Assembly: GCA_029860565.1 (NCBI GenBank)
Contig: JAOUAY010000022.1
Span: 1 to 13,060, forward strand
Direction of reading: 5' to 3'
Length of the DNA stretch: 13,060 nucleotides
Source: Candidatus Nitrosopumilus sp.
GTDB taxonomy: Archaea; Thermoproteota; Nitrososphaeria; Nitrososphaerales; Nitrosopumilaceae
Part shown: one piece after another, positions 1 through 7,616 of the stretch
Layout: each line of letters opens with the position of its first letter
How positions within the stretch are numbered: position 1 is the stretch's first letter
Position numbers and translations under genes: made by a program
The notes under the pieces: model-generated
What the model saw: only the letters and a program-made list of their open reading frames with translations
The model's database searches: none
Told to the model about the DNA's origin: nothing

Positions 1-66
1 ATTACTCAAATTAGTTTTAATCACAGGGAAATTTTTTCTCTTAACTATTGCCTCTATCTTTTTCAC
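1..66 (-). CDS. P-II-like nitrogen regulatory protein, N-terminus (partial)
   Basis: Only the first 22 codons lie in the window; the gene runs off the left edge. The peptide begins MKKIEAIVKRKNFPVIKTNL, which matches the first beta strand and helix of P-II (GlnB/GlnK) signal proteins, whose N-termini usually read MKKIEAII. P-II proteins are cytoplasmic trimers that bind ATP/ADP and 2-oxoglutarate and control ammonium transporters or nitrogen enzymes. The start is a GTG at 64-66; the same frame is closed by a TAG shortly upstream and has no ATG. An ATAAATA element about 26 nt upstream suggests a leaderless mRNA. The T-loop and ligand-binding residues are outside the window, so the exact subfamily and any modification site cannot be judged. 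Confidence 0.72.
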   Translation of the reverse strand, partial: MKKIEAIVKRKNFPVIKTNLSN

Positions 67-88
67 AAATAATTTCCAAAAAAAGGCC

Positions 89-95
89 TATTTAT
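89..95 (-). promoter_or_regulatory. TATA box of the P-II-like gene
   Basis: On the minus strand this reads ATAAATA, centred about 26 nt before the GTG start at 66. This is the spacing expected of an archaeal TATA box driving a leaderless transcript. Assigned by position and sequence only. Confidence 0.45.
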
Positions 96-228
96 GAGAA
101 ATGATCATCATCAGGACTAAAAATAGAACATAATGACATTCAAAAATCAAAACAGGCATAAAATCCAAGTGTAAAAAAATCAGCTAAAAAGATCAACAAC
201 ACTCAAGTTAAAGAATAATAAGGTAATG

Positions 229-245
229 TACCGTATAATACGGTA
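229..245 (+). promoter_or_regulatory. Perfect palindrome, probable operator
   Basis: The sequence TACCGTATAATACGGTA has 8-nt arms that are exact reverse complements around a single central A. It ends 2 nt before the ATG of the winged-helix gene, where the transcription start of a leaderless or short-leader archaeal mRNA should lie. A weak TATA-like stretch (TTAAAGAATAATAAG) lies just upstream, around 208-222. A repressor bound here would block transcription initiation; autoregulation by the adjacent winged-helix protein is the simplest inference. It is also flanked by two TAATG copies, the second containing the start codon. Confidence 0.5.
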
Positions 246-247
246 TA

Positions 248-592
248 ATGCGAGCAAGATTAACATACGTACCACTAGAAGTGGCAGATCAGTTTGGAGA
301 TTTCATCATAAAGAGAGATGAACAAATTCTGGATGCAGTAAGAGCAAAAACAAAAGACTACAGTACCCTATCACTGTTAAAATTACTGTATCAGCTTAGA
401 GGCACTCCAATGACATTCTCTGATTTGTATTCAAAGTCAAAGATTAGAATGAAAAAATCATTTCTAAACTATCTACACCTGTGTGTAGATTACAACTTTA
501 TCAAAAAAGAGCCAGTAGGAGCAAACATGATCTATACGATAACAGACAAAGGACGAACTATGTTGAATCTCTTTATCAACAAAGGGAATTAA
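248..592 (+). CDS. Small winged-helix DNA-binding protein
   Basis: This 114-residue protein has the look of an archaeal winged-helix transcription regulator. Residues about 40-72 (STLSLLKLLYQLRG, then TFSDLYSKSKIRMKKSFLNYL) fit helices 1-3 of the fold, with the second and third forming the helix-turn-helix. Residues about 80-108 (NFIKKEPVG, then MIYTITDKGRTML) fit the beta wing followed by the closing helix; ITDKG near the end is very common in MarR/PadR-like and other archaeal winged-helix proteins. No ligand or metal domain is present. The ATG at 248 directly follows a perfect palindrome, which suggests autoregulation. It is divergent from the P-II-like gene across 181 nt. The regulated targets are unknown; family placement is from fold-like sequence features, not from a recognised orthologue. 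Confidence 0.75.
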   Translation: MRARLTYVPLEVADQFGDFIIKRDEQILDAVRAKTKDYSTLSLLKLLYQLRGTPMTFSDLYSKSKIRMKKSFLNYLHLCVDYNFIKKEPVGANMIYTITDKGRTMLNLFINKGN

Positions 593-645
593 AAAGTCAA
601 GGGATCACCACATCTAGAAAATAATTAAAAAAAGAATTCAATCTA

Positions 646-661
646 GATTTTCCCTATTTTT
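646..661 (+). terminator. T-rich tract after the winged-helix gene
   Basis: GATTTTCCCTATTTTTAC holds T4 and T5 runs about 55 nt past the stop codon. Archaeal RNA polymerase commonly stops at such U-rich tracts without needing a hairpin. A 7-nt inverted repeat (ATCTAGA at 612-618 and TCTAGAT at 642-648) lies just before it, but its 23-nt AT-rich loop makes a strong hairpin unlikely. Confidence 0.3.
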
Positions 662-753
662 ACAACAAAATTAATGCAGAATACTAAACCCATTAAAAGT
701 GCACAAATTCATTATTAAGTATAGTAATTATACAGAACAAATCAAGATGAATT

Positions 754-1479
754 GTGCAAAAAGAATTTCCAGAAGCCGAAGTATTTGAAATTAAGAAAAG
801 AGAATTAAAAAGTCCAATAATTTTTGCAGGATTTGTAGGTGCAGGTCTAGTAGGTCCTGTTGCAATCAACCACATCATCACAAAATTAGAAATGGAGGAA
901 ATAGCAGTAATGAGATCAAAATATCTTCCGCCATCAACAGTGTTCATGAAAGGAAGATTGCGCCATCCATTCAGATTTTATGCAAACAAAGAAGGAACAG
1001 TTTGTGCAATAATTTGCGAGATAACATTACAGATGAAAGGATTGTACACACTAGTCTCATCAATTTTAGATTGGGCGGCACAAAAAGGATCCAAAGAAAT
1101 TGTGATTTTAGACGGAGTTGCAAGCACTGAACATGATGACAAAGCATATTGTGCAGCTGAGGAAGATTTGATAAGAACAATGGCTGATAAAGACATCAGT
1201 ATGATCCCTCAAGGATTCATTACAGGCATTCCAGGAGGCATATTGAATGAATGCTTAGTAAGAGAAATTCAAGGATTGACTCTACTAGCAAAAGCAAACA
1301 AAGAAGCACCTGACTCTGCAGCAGCAGCAACTCTAATTGAAGCATTGAACAGATTATACGATATGAAAATAGACACAACAGATCTTAAAAAAGACAAAGA
1401 CAAAATTCATTCGGAATTCAGCGAATTATCTCAAAAATATGCAAAACACAGAGAAGAGATATCTGGAATGTATATGTGA
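754..1479 (+). CDS. PAC2-family protein (proteasome assembly chaperone-like)
   Basis: The 241-residue protein matches the PAC2 family, archaeal relatives of the eukaryotic proteasome assembly chaperones and sometimes annotated as ATP-grasp-like. Family features are the early glycine-rich loop GFVGAGLVG (26-34), followed by the AINHII helix, and the central EIVILDGVAS strand (about 114-123) and GFITGIPGGILNE (about 154-166). The last 35 or so residues are highly charged and helical and could form a short coiled coil. The start is a GTG at 754; the ATG at 747 is in another frame and closes after 13 codons. The stop is 49 nt before purM. In archaea the biochemical role is not established, and a chaperone role in proteasome assembly is only suggested by homology. 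Confidence 0.85.
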   Translation: MQKEFPEAEVFEIKKRELKSPIIFAGFVGAGLVGPVAINHIITKLEMEEIAVMRSKYLPPSTVFMKGRLRHPFRFYANKEGTVCAIICEITLQMKGLYTLVSSILDWAAQKGSKEIVILDGVASTEHDDKAYCAAEEDLIRTMADKDISMIPQGFITGIPGGILNECLVREIQGLTLLAKANKEAPDSAAAATLIEALNRLYDMKIDTTDLKKDKDKIHSEFSELSQKYAKHREEISGMYM

Positions 1480-1500
1480 TCTAATTAACAGGCAAATTCT

Positions 1501-1506
1501 TTTATT
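1501..1506 (+). promoter_or_regulatory. TATA box of purM
   Basis: TTTATT, centred about 25 nt before the ATG at 1529, lies in the gap after the PAC2 gene. It suggests that purM has its own promoter and a leaderless mRNA, and it supports the 1529 start over longer alternatives. Confidence 0.4.
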
Positions 1507-1528
1507 CATATCAGATGCGCATCAAATC

Positions 1529-2551
1529 ATGACCCTAACATACAAAAAAGCAGGTGTAGATATTTCTAAAATTAAACAAAGTCAAAAGGCAATAGGTAAA
1601 TTGATTGCATCAACTCACAATCTTCAGAAAAAAGCAAAGATGACACATGGGTTTGGGCATTACGCAGGAATTGTAGAAATTCCGGGTGGAAAGCTTTTAG
1701 CTACACACACAGACGGTGTTGGAACTAAAGTGGTGATTGCAAACATGATGAAAAAATACAACACCATAGGAATTGATTGCGTTGCAATGAATGTTAATGA
1801 CATAATATGTATTGGTGCAACACCGATATCATTTGTAGACTATATTGCTTCAAACAAAAATGATCAGCAGATATTCAAAAAAATTGTTGAAGGATTGGTA
1901 GCAGGTGCAAAGAAGTCAGCAATGCCAATTGTCGGAGGAGAAACAGCCATAATGCCAGATGTGATTGAGGGAAAAGGATTTGCATTTGATCTAGCAGGAA
2001 TGGTAGTAGGATTACTAGAAAAAAAAGACATGGTTCTTGGAAATAAAATAAAAACAGGAGATGTAATTATTGGTGTGAACAGTTCAGGCATCCATTCAAA
2101 CGGATACTCACTTGCAAGAAAAGCATTGTTGGCAAAATATTCTGTCAAAGACAAAGTCAAAGGTGTGGGAACAATAGGAGATGCATTGCTAAAACCTACT
2201 GAGATATATACAAACCCAGTTCTAGAAATCATTCAAAAATGCAAAGTTAATGGTTTGGCCCATATTACAGGAGGCTCGTTTACCAAATTATTACGACTCA
2301 AAAAAATAGGTTTTGAGATAGACTCACTGCCAAAAATACCACCAATCATGGAATTGATAGAAGAACAGGGAGTAAAGCCAGAAGAAATGTACAAGACGTT
2401 TAACATGGGAGTTGGATTTTGTGTGATGGCGCCAAAAAATGAAGTAACACGAATTAGATCAATATTCAAAAAATACAAGATCAAAAGCCAGGAAATAGGA
2501 CAGGTGATTTCTAAAAAAGGGGTTTTTGTGAATTCTACAAAAATTGCTTAA
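1529..2551 (+). CDS. purM: Phosphoribosylformylglycinamidine cyclo-ligase (AIR synthetase)
   Basis: PurM closes the imidazole ring in de novo purine synthesis, turning formylglycinamidine ribonucleotide plus ATP into aminoimidazole ribonucleotide, ADP and phosphate in the cytoplasm. The chosen start gives 340 residues, the usual family length. The ATP-binding loop reads HTDGVGTK (60-67), close to the bacterial form GTDGVGTK. Downstream are the other conserved blocks of the family: GIDCVAMNVNDI, GGETAIMP, GVNSSGIHSNGYSLAR, HITGGSFTKLLR and NMGVGFCVM, in the usual order. The first two belong to the N-terminal half that forms the dimer and active site; the last two belong to the C-terminal half. 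An open frame reaches back to 1439 inside the PAC2 gene, but those extra residues resemble nothing in the family. No other pur gene is next to it. Confidence 0.96.
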   Translation: MTLTYKKAGVDISKIKQSQKAIGKLIASTHNLQKKAKMTHGFGHYAGIVEIPGGKLLATHTDGVGTKVVIANMMKKYNTIGIDCVAMNVNDIICIGATPISFVDYIASNKNDQQIFKKIVEGLVAGAKKSAMPIVGGETAIMPDVIEGKGFAFDLAGMVVGLLEKKDMVLGNKIKTGDVIIGVNSSGIHSNGYSLARKALLAKYSVKDKVKGVGTIGDALLKPTEIYTNPVLEIIQKCKVNGLAHITGGSFTKLLRLKKIGFEIDSLPKIPPIMELIEEQGVKPEEMYKTFNMGVGFCVMAPKNEVTRIRSIFKKYKIKSQEIGQVISKKGVFVNSTKIA

Positions 2552-3087
2552 GTCAAAAATAGAATCTATCTGTAAAACAGGGTATTTAACCACAAATTTC
2601 CATTTAACAATGAGCAGTAAATGTCAATTCGCAAACCAATACTTACAAAATAATTTTTGGTCTATGAACCATAATCTATGCAGAATAATCCAACATAATC
2701 AGTAAATCCATTCTAATCCTGCCGAACTCACTCCTAAACTGTTGAGGGCCTTGAACTAAATTGACAAGTCTCCTCTAGGGCACATCTAAATCACATTGAG
2801 ACTCTTTGACTACAATCATTAGATCAGAGATCTTTGTTATATCCAGATAGAAATTAGGTTTAGGGTTAAATTTTGGGCAAAGAATGAAGTTTAATTGTTA
2901 TATTTTTCATCCAAATTAAGTTACGAAATTTGTGTTTTACCAATTTGTGGAAATAGAATCTGAACCAGTTCTGCTTTCAATTTATACTCAGAACATTTAG
3001 TTAAACTGCTTAATTTGGCAACAGCGAAATAATATTCAATTCAGCATCACCTTATATGACAGATTTCTTAAGACCAAATAGAGAAAA
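2552..3087. other. 536-nt intergenic stretch without a supported gene
   Basis: No open frame of credible length or composition is present on either strand. A patch around 2718-2790 is richer in G and C than its surroundings. A possible hairpin has arms GTTCTG (2968-2973) and CAGAAC (2989-2994) around a 15-nt loop. A TATA-like element for the antiporter sits at its right end. I found no C and D boxes, no tRNA cloverleaf elements and no recognisable riboswitch. It is by far the longest non-coding stretch in an otherwise tightly packed window, so a small RNA, a long 5' leader or a decayed gene are all possible. Confidence 0.6.
3051..3057 (+). promoter_or_regulatory. TATA box of the antiporter gene
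   Basis: CTTATAT is centred about 33 nt before the ATG at 3088, which would put the transcript start roughly 5-8 nt before the start codon. The ATG inside this element (3056) opens an 11-codon frame overlapping the real start, but it would not be transcribed if this is the TATA box. Confidence 0.4.
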
Positions 3088-4335
3088 ATGAGCGAAGCCC
3101 ATTTTATTGAAACGATTATTGGGGTAGGAATACTTCTTTTTGCAGCTAAACTAATGGCAGAGCTTTTTCTCAGACTGAAACTTCCAATTGTATTAGGGGA
3201 ATTATTGGCAGGAATGATTGTAGGTCCGTTTGCATTAGGCGGATTTTTTCTAGTTGATGGAAAGCAATTATTGCAGATTAATGATGAAATCAAAATACTT
3301 GGAGAAATGGGTGCAATTGTAATTTTATTCATGGCAGGATTAGAGATGACACCAAAGGAATTTCTCAAAGGAGGAAAAGCATCATTTACAGTAGGTGCAT
3401 TAGGAGTGGTAGTTCCATTCTTTGCAGGTCTTGCGGTGTTCGGACTATTTGGTTTTGATGCGTTGCAATCAATGTTAATTGCAACAGCACTTACAGCTAC
3501 AAGCATTGCAATTTCAATTCAAGTTCTAAGTGAATTTGGCAAAATAAAGACACCAGAAGCTAGACTGATCATAGGAGCCGCAGTAGTGGACGATATTTTA
3601 GCAATCGCAGTATTGTCAGTGGTTTCATCAATTGCAGGATCAGATGGAGGAGTAGATAATATTGACATTATAGAGGTAGTAATCACAATTTTGCAAGTCT
3701 TGGCATTCTTTGCAATAATGCTTGTAGTAGCAGTTGTCGTAATCCCAAAAATTATCACACCAAGATTATGGAAGGCAAAAGGAAGTGTAGAGGGCATTGC
3801 TACTGCATCATTCTTTGGTGCGGCAGCACTTGCAGGTTCCATAGGGCTTTCACCGATTGTAGGTGCATTTGCAGTAGGAATGGCTTTGTCAACTACCAAA
3901 GTGTTTGAAAAAATAGAAAATTATGTTGGAAAAATAGGTTTGATTTTTGCGCCTTTGTTCTTTGCAATTATTGGTGCACAGGTAGATCTAAGAGCAGTTG
4001 ATTTGAATATTTTGATGTTAAGCGGAGTGGTAATCGTAGTTGCAATTGTAACAAAATTGTTTGGATGTGGATTGCCTGCAATGCTATTTTTGAAAAGCAA
4101 AAAACAAGGAATGAGAGTGGGGATCGGGATGATTTCAAGAGGAGAAGTAGGACTAATTGTTGCAGGGGTAGGAGTAACAGCTGGAATTCTTAATTCAGAT
4201 GTATACTCTACAATTGTAATTATGGTGGCAGTTACAACCATCATTACACCAATCTGGTTAAAAATGGAATACAGAAAAGAACAGAAAAGGGGCAATGGCA
4301 CATCAGAGAAAAGTATAAAACAAAAGCCAGAATAA
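3088..4335 (+). CDS. CPA2-family cation/proton antiporter (KefB/Na+:H+ type)
   Basis: This 415-residue integral membrane protein exchanges a monovalent cation (Na+ or K+) for protons. About twelve hydrophobic segments fill residues 7 to about 390, followed by a roughly 25-residue charged cytoplasmic tail rich in Lys. The N-terminal KLPIVLGELLAGMIVGP block is typical of CPA2 transporters. The ion-binding pair is visible as VVDDILAI (Asp168-Asp169); two adjacent acids mark the electrogenic subgroup such as NapA, as opposed to the electroneutral Asn-Asp form. The GAFAVGMALS segment near 270 is also conserved. There is no C-terminal RCK/TrkA domain, unlike KefB and KefC, so control by nucleotide or glutathione is not expected. 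It stands alone between two gaps. Ion specificity cannot be read from the sequence. Confidence 0.93.
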   Translation: MSEAHFIETIIGVGILLFAAKLMAELFLRLKLPIVLGELLAGMIVGPFALGGFFLVDGKQLLQINDEIKILGEMGAIVILFMAGLEMTPKEFLKGGKASFTVGALGVVVPFFAGLAVFGLFGFDALQSMLIATALTATSIAISIQVLSEFGKIKTPEARLIIGAAVVDDILAIAVLSVVSSIAGSDGGVDNIDIIEVVITILQVLAFFAIMLVVAVVVIPKIITPRLWKAKGSVEGIATASFFGAAALAGSIGLSPIVGAFAVGMALSTTKVFEKIENYVGKIGLIFAPLFFAIIGAQVDLRAVDLNILMLSGVVIVVAIVTKLFGCGLPAMLFLKSKKQGMRVGIGMISRGEVGLIVAGVGVTAGILNSDVYSTIVIMVAVTTIITPIWLKMEYRKEQKRGNGTSEKSIKQKPE

Positions 4336-4403
4336 ATTCTCAACAAATCTTGAATTATATAGAAAATTTTTCAGATCAACTCACATCCCAAATTATTTAA
4401 CGA

Positions 4404-4410
4404 ATTTATG
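4404..4410 (+). promoter_or_regulatory. TATA box of the elp3 operon
   Basis: ATTTATG is centred about 25 nt before the elp3 ATG, as expected for leaderless transcription. It would drive elp3 and probably the three genes after it. Confidence 0.4.
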
Positions 4411-4415
4411 TCCAA

Positions 4416-4433
4416 ATGAATATTAGTATTCAT
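4416..4433 (+). repeat. Inverted repeat over the elp3 start
   Basis: ATGAATA (4416-4422) and TATTCAT (4427-4433) are exact reverse complements separated by TTAG. The right arm contains the first two bases of the elp3 ATG. It lies between the TATA-like element and the start codon, where an operator or a 5'-end hairpin could act. In DNA this AT-rich, a 7-nt arm can arise by chance. Confidence 0.3.
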
Positions 4434-6018
4434 GAATAATCTAGATCCTCTCGTATCTAAAGCATGTGGTGAAATTACTCAAAATCTTTTAACAATTCAG
4501 GAGCCTAGCAAAAAACAAGTAAAAGAAGAAATTATAAAAATTTGTACAAAATATGCACTTGAAAGAATTCCTAGAAATTATGAAATATTATCAATGGCAA
4601 AAGGAGCGGATTTCAATAAATTAAAAAAAGTTTTGTTGAGAAAACCAGCTAAAACAGCATCAGGAGTGTCAGTAGTGGCACTAATGCCAAAACCATATGC
4701 ATGTCCACATGGTCGCTGTACATATTGTCCAGGAGGAATTGAATTCAATTCCCCTAACAGTTACACAGGAAAGGAGCCATCATCATTAAATGCAATTGAA
4801 AATGAATTTGATCCTAAATTACAAATCACATCAAAGATTGAGAAATTAGTTGCATTCGGACACGATCCATCTAAAATGGAGATTGTGATTGTTGGAGGGA
4901 CATTTCTATTTATGCCAAAAGAATATCAAAGAGATTTTATCAAATCATGTTATGATGCACTAAATGGAACTAATTCAAAAGACTTGGAAGAAGCAAAATC
5001 CAATAACGAACATGCGTCGATTAGAAATGTAGGATTCACAATAGAAACAAAACCAGATTATTGTAAAAAAGAGCATGTGGATTTAATGTTAGGATATGGA
5101 ATTACAAGAGTAGAGATTGGAGTTCAATCATTACAAGAACGAGTTTACAAAATAATCAATAGAGGTCATAATTATAATGATGTATTGGAGTCATTTCAAA
5201 TTTCAAAAGATGCAGGATATAAAATTGTCGCACATATGATGCCAGGCTTGCCTACAATGACACCAGAAGGAGACATTAAAGATTTTAAAAAATTATTTTC
5301 AGATTCACAACTACGTCCAGACATGTTGAAGATTTATCCCTCACTAGTTATTGAAAACACACCACTGTATGAGGAATACAAACAAGGAAAATACACACCT
5401 TATTCAGATGAAAATATGATCAAAGTATTAACAGAAGCTAAAAAGAATGTTCCAAAATGGGTCAGAATCATGAGAGTGCAAAGAGAAATTTCCTCAAAAG
5501 AAATCATTGCAGGCCCAAAATCAGGGAATTTAAGACAAATTGTACATCAAAACTTAGCCAAGCAAGGACTTTCATGCAAATGTATCAGATGCAGAGAGGC
5601 AGGACTTTCTAACAAAAAAATAGACGGAGGAGACATAAAACTAAACAGAATTAATTATGATTCATCAGGAGGGAAAGAAATGTTCTTGTCATATGAAGAC
5701 AAAAATGAATCAATTTATGGATTTTTGAGATTAAGAAAACCAAGCATTGACGCACATAGAGATGAAATTAATCAAGATACATGCATTGTAAGAGAAATTC
5801 ATGTGTATGGAAAATCATTGAAACTTGGAGAGAAAGAAGATGATGAGATACAACATTCAGGATTAGGAAAAAGTTTGATGCAAGAAGCTGAAAAAATTTC
5901 AAAGGAAGAGTTTGATGCAAAGAAGATTTTAGTAATCAGTGCAGTTGGCACAAGAGAATATTATCAAAAATTAGGGTATTCGTTATATGGGCCATACATG
6001 TCCAAAACATTGAACTAG
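4432..6018 (+). CDS. elp3: Elp3, tRNA uridine-34 carboxymethyl-forming enzyme
   Basis: Elp3 installs the carboxymethyl group at C5 of wobble uridine in tRNAs, using S-adenosylmethionine radical chemistry and acetyl-CoA; the archaeal enzyme works without the eukaryotic Elongator partners. The protein has 528 residues. The radical-SAM 4Fe-4S cluster motif is C91-x4-C96-x2-C99 (CPHGRCTYC), and the TIM-barrel part follows with VEIGVQSLQERV and MMPGLPTMTPEGD. A zinc cluster follows at Cys382, Cys384 and Cys387 (CKCIRC). A GNAT acetyl-CoA-binding domain fills about 410-528, with the pyrophosphate loop HSGLGKS (475-481). All domains are complete. It is the first gene of a compact group and ends 9 nt before lysS; U34 of tRNA-Lys(UUU) is a likely shared link. 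Confidence 0.96.
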   Translation: MNNLDPLVSKACGEITQNLLTIQEPSKKQVKEEIIKICTKYALERIPRNYEILSMAKGADFNKLKKVLLRKPAKTASGVSVVALMPKPYACPHGRCTYCPGGIEFNSPNSYTGKEPSSLNAIENEFDPKLQITSKIEKLVAFGHDPSKMEIVIVGGTFLFMPKEYQRDFIKSCYDALNGTNSKDLEEAKSNNEHASIRNVGFTIETKPDYCKKEHVDLMLGYGITRVEIGVQSLQERVYKIINRGHNYNDVLESFQISKDAGYKIVAHMMPGLPTMTPEGDIKDFKKLFSDSQLRPDMLKIYPSLVIENTPLYEEYKQGKYTPYSDENMIKVLTEAKKNVPKWVRIMRVQREISSKEIIAGPKSGNLRQIVHQNLAKQGLSCKCIRCREAGLSNKKIDGGDIKLNRINYDSSGGKEMFLSYEDKNESIYGFLRLRKPSIDAHRDEINQDTCIVREIHVYGKSLKLGEKEDDEIQHSGLGKSLMQEAEKISKEEFDAKKILVISAVGTREYYQKLGYSLYGPYMSKTLN

Positions 6019-6027
6019 TGAAAAGAA

Positions 6028-7614
6028 ATGTCAGAGCAAGAAATTATCGGTAAAGGAACTTGGATAGATAAATTAGCTTCAGAATTACTTGAACGTGAAA
6101 AAGTACTTGGAAGAAACACAGATATGTTAAAAGTGGAAAGCGGTCTGGGTGCATCTGGAATTCCACACATTGGAAGTTTGGGAGATGCAGTAAGAGCATA
6201 CGGGGTCAAATTGGCATTAGAGAATTTAGGATACAAATCAGAATTAATTGCATACTCAGATGACCTTGACGGACTAAGAAAAATTCCAGAAGGACTTCCA
6301 GATTCATTAGAAGAACACATTGCAAAACCAGTATCTTTAATTCCTGATCCTTACGGATGTCATGACTCATATGGCATGCACATGAGCAGTATTCTTTTAG
6401 ATGGATTAGACAAGGTCGGAATAAAATACGAGTTTAGAAGAGCAGTTGACACCTACAAACAAGGATTGTTAAAAGAACAAATCCACACAATTTTACAAAA
6501 CAGTACCAAAATTGGAGATAAGATTTCAGAACTTGTAGGACAAGGAAAATATCAAAAATATTTACCATATTTTCCAGTTTGTGCAAATTGTAATCGACTC
6601 TATACAGCAGAAGCTACTGAATACATTGTAGATGAAAAGAAAGTAAGATACAGTTGTCACGATACAGAAATCAGCTCAAAAATGATCAAAGGATGCGGTC
6701 ATGTTGGAGAGGCAGATATTACAAAAGATCTTGGAAAATTAGCCTGGAAGGTAGAATTTGCAGCAAGATGGACGGCATTTGACATCAGATTTGAAGCATA
6801 TGGAAAAGACATCATGGATTCAGTCAAAGTAAACGACTGGGTGTCAGATGAAATTTTAGGATTTTCACATCCCCATCATGTAAAGTATGAAATGTTTTTA
6901 GACAAAGGAGGAAAAAAGATTTCTAAATCATTAGGAAATGTAATAACTGCACAGAAATGGTTAGAGTTTGGCAGTCCAAAATCAATTCTATTATTGCTAT
7001 ACAAAAGAATTACAGGTGCAAGGGAACTAGGATTTGAAGACATCCCATCATTAATGAATGAATACAACGAATTGGAAGACATCTATTTTGGACGAATCAA
7101 AGTAGATAATCAAGCAAAAGTTGTAAAATCAAAAGGACTTTACGAATATGTGAATCTTTTAGATCCACCAAAACAATCAAGCACACATGTAAACTATAGA
7201 CTAGTAATTGAATTAGCAAAAATTTTCAAAGAAAATAGAGCAGAAAGAGTAATGAAGAAATTATTGGATTACGGGGTAATAAAAAATCCAGAACCAGAAA
7301 TAGAAAAACTCATTGAACTTGCAGGAAATTTTTCAAACGAGTTTGATCAGCAAGAAAAATCTAAAGTGGAATTAAACGATACTACGATAAAAGCACTAAA
7401 AATGCTAATAGATGCACTGGGTGCTGAAAAAGAACCAGAAGATATTCAAAATACAATATATCAAATTGCAAAATCAAATGATGTACAGCCAAAAGATTTC
7501 TTTAAGACGCTATATCAGATCATACTTGGGACGTCACGAGGACCCAAAATAGGTCCGTTCATTTCAGACATAGGAAGAAAACAAGTAGCAAAAACTCTTT
7601 CAGAGTACACATAA
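6028..7614 (+). CDS. lysS: Lysyl-tRNA synthetase, class I
   Basis: Class I LysRS (also called lysK) charges tRNA-Lys with lysine using ATP; it is the archaeal form, unrelated to the class II enzyme of most bacteria and eukaryotes. The protein has 528 residues, near the usual length. The Rossmann-fold signature is PHIGS (46-50) in the context SGIPHIGSLGDAVR, and the second ATP motif is KISKS (297-301). A zinc-binding insertion is visible at Cys185/Cys188 (CANC), Cys210-His211 and Cys223/His225. The C-terminal 200 residues are helical and should bind the anticodon. The ATG is 9 nt after the elp3 stop, preceded only by a purine-rich GTGAAAAGAA, so cotranscription is likely. Confidence 0.97.
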   Translation: MSEQEIIGKGTWIDKLASELLEREKVLGRNTDMLKVESGLGASGIPHIGSLGDAVRAYGVKLALENLGYKSELIAYSDDLDGLRKIPEGLPDSLEEHIAKPVSLIPDPYGCHDSYGMHMSSILLDGLDKVGIKYEFRRAVDTYKQGLLKEQIHTILQNSTKIGDKISELVGQGKYQKYLPYFPVCANCNRLYTAEATEYIVDEKKVRYSCHDTEISSKMIKGCGHVGEADITKDLGKLAWKVEFAARWTAFDIRFEAYGKDIMDSVKVNDWVSDEILGFSHPHHVKYEMFLDKGGKKISKSLGNVITAQKWLEFGSPKSILLLLYKRITGARELGFEDIPSLMNEYNELEDIYFGRIKVDNQAKVVKSKGLYEYVNLLDPPKQSSTHVNYRLVIELAKIFKENRAERVMKKLLDYGVIKNPEPEIEKLIELAGNFSNEFDQQEKSKVELNDTTIKALKMLIDALGAEKEPEDIQNTIYQIAKSNDVQPKDFFKTLYQIILGTSRGPKIGPFISDIGRKQVAKTLSEYT

Positions 7615-7616
7615 TC

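Noticed and set aside
612..648. Inverted repeat ATCTAGA/TCTAGAT considered as a terminator hairpin or operator
   Set aside because: Arms of 7 nt with a long AT-rich loop, and TCTAGA is itself self-complementary, so it carries little weight.
674..718. 14-codon frame before the PAC2 gene (MQNTKPIKSAQIHY)
   Set aside because: Too short, with no promoter or ribosome-binding support beyond chance.
1439..1528. Longer purM start reaching back into the PAC2 gene
   Set aside because: The added residues do not match the PurM N-terminus, the overlap with the PAC2 gene is large, and the start at 1529 has a TATA-like element at the right distance.
3056..3091. 11-codon upstream frame overlapping the antiporter start
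   Set aside because: Its ATG lies inside the probable TATA box (CTTATAT), so it should not be in the transcript.
3036..4346. Long minus-strand open frames opposite the antiporter gene
   Set aside because: They are rich in Ser, Pro, Thr and Ile with no family resemblance, as expected of reverse-strand shadows of a hydrophobic coding sequence.
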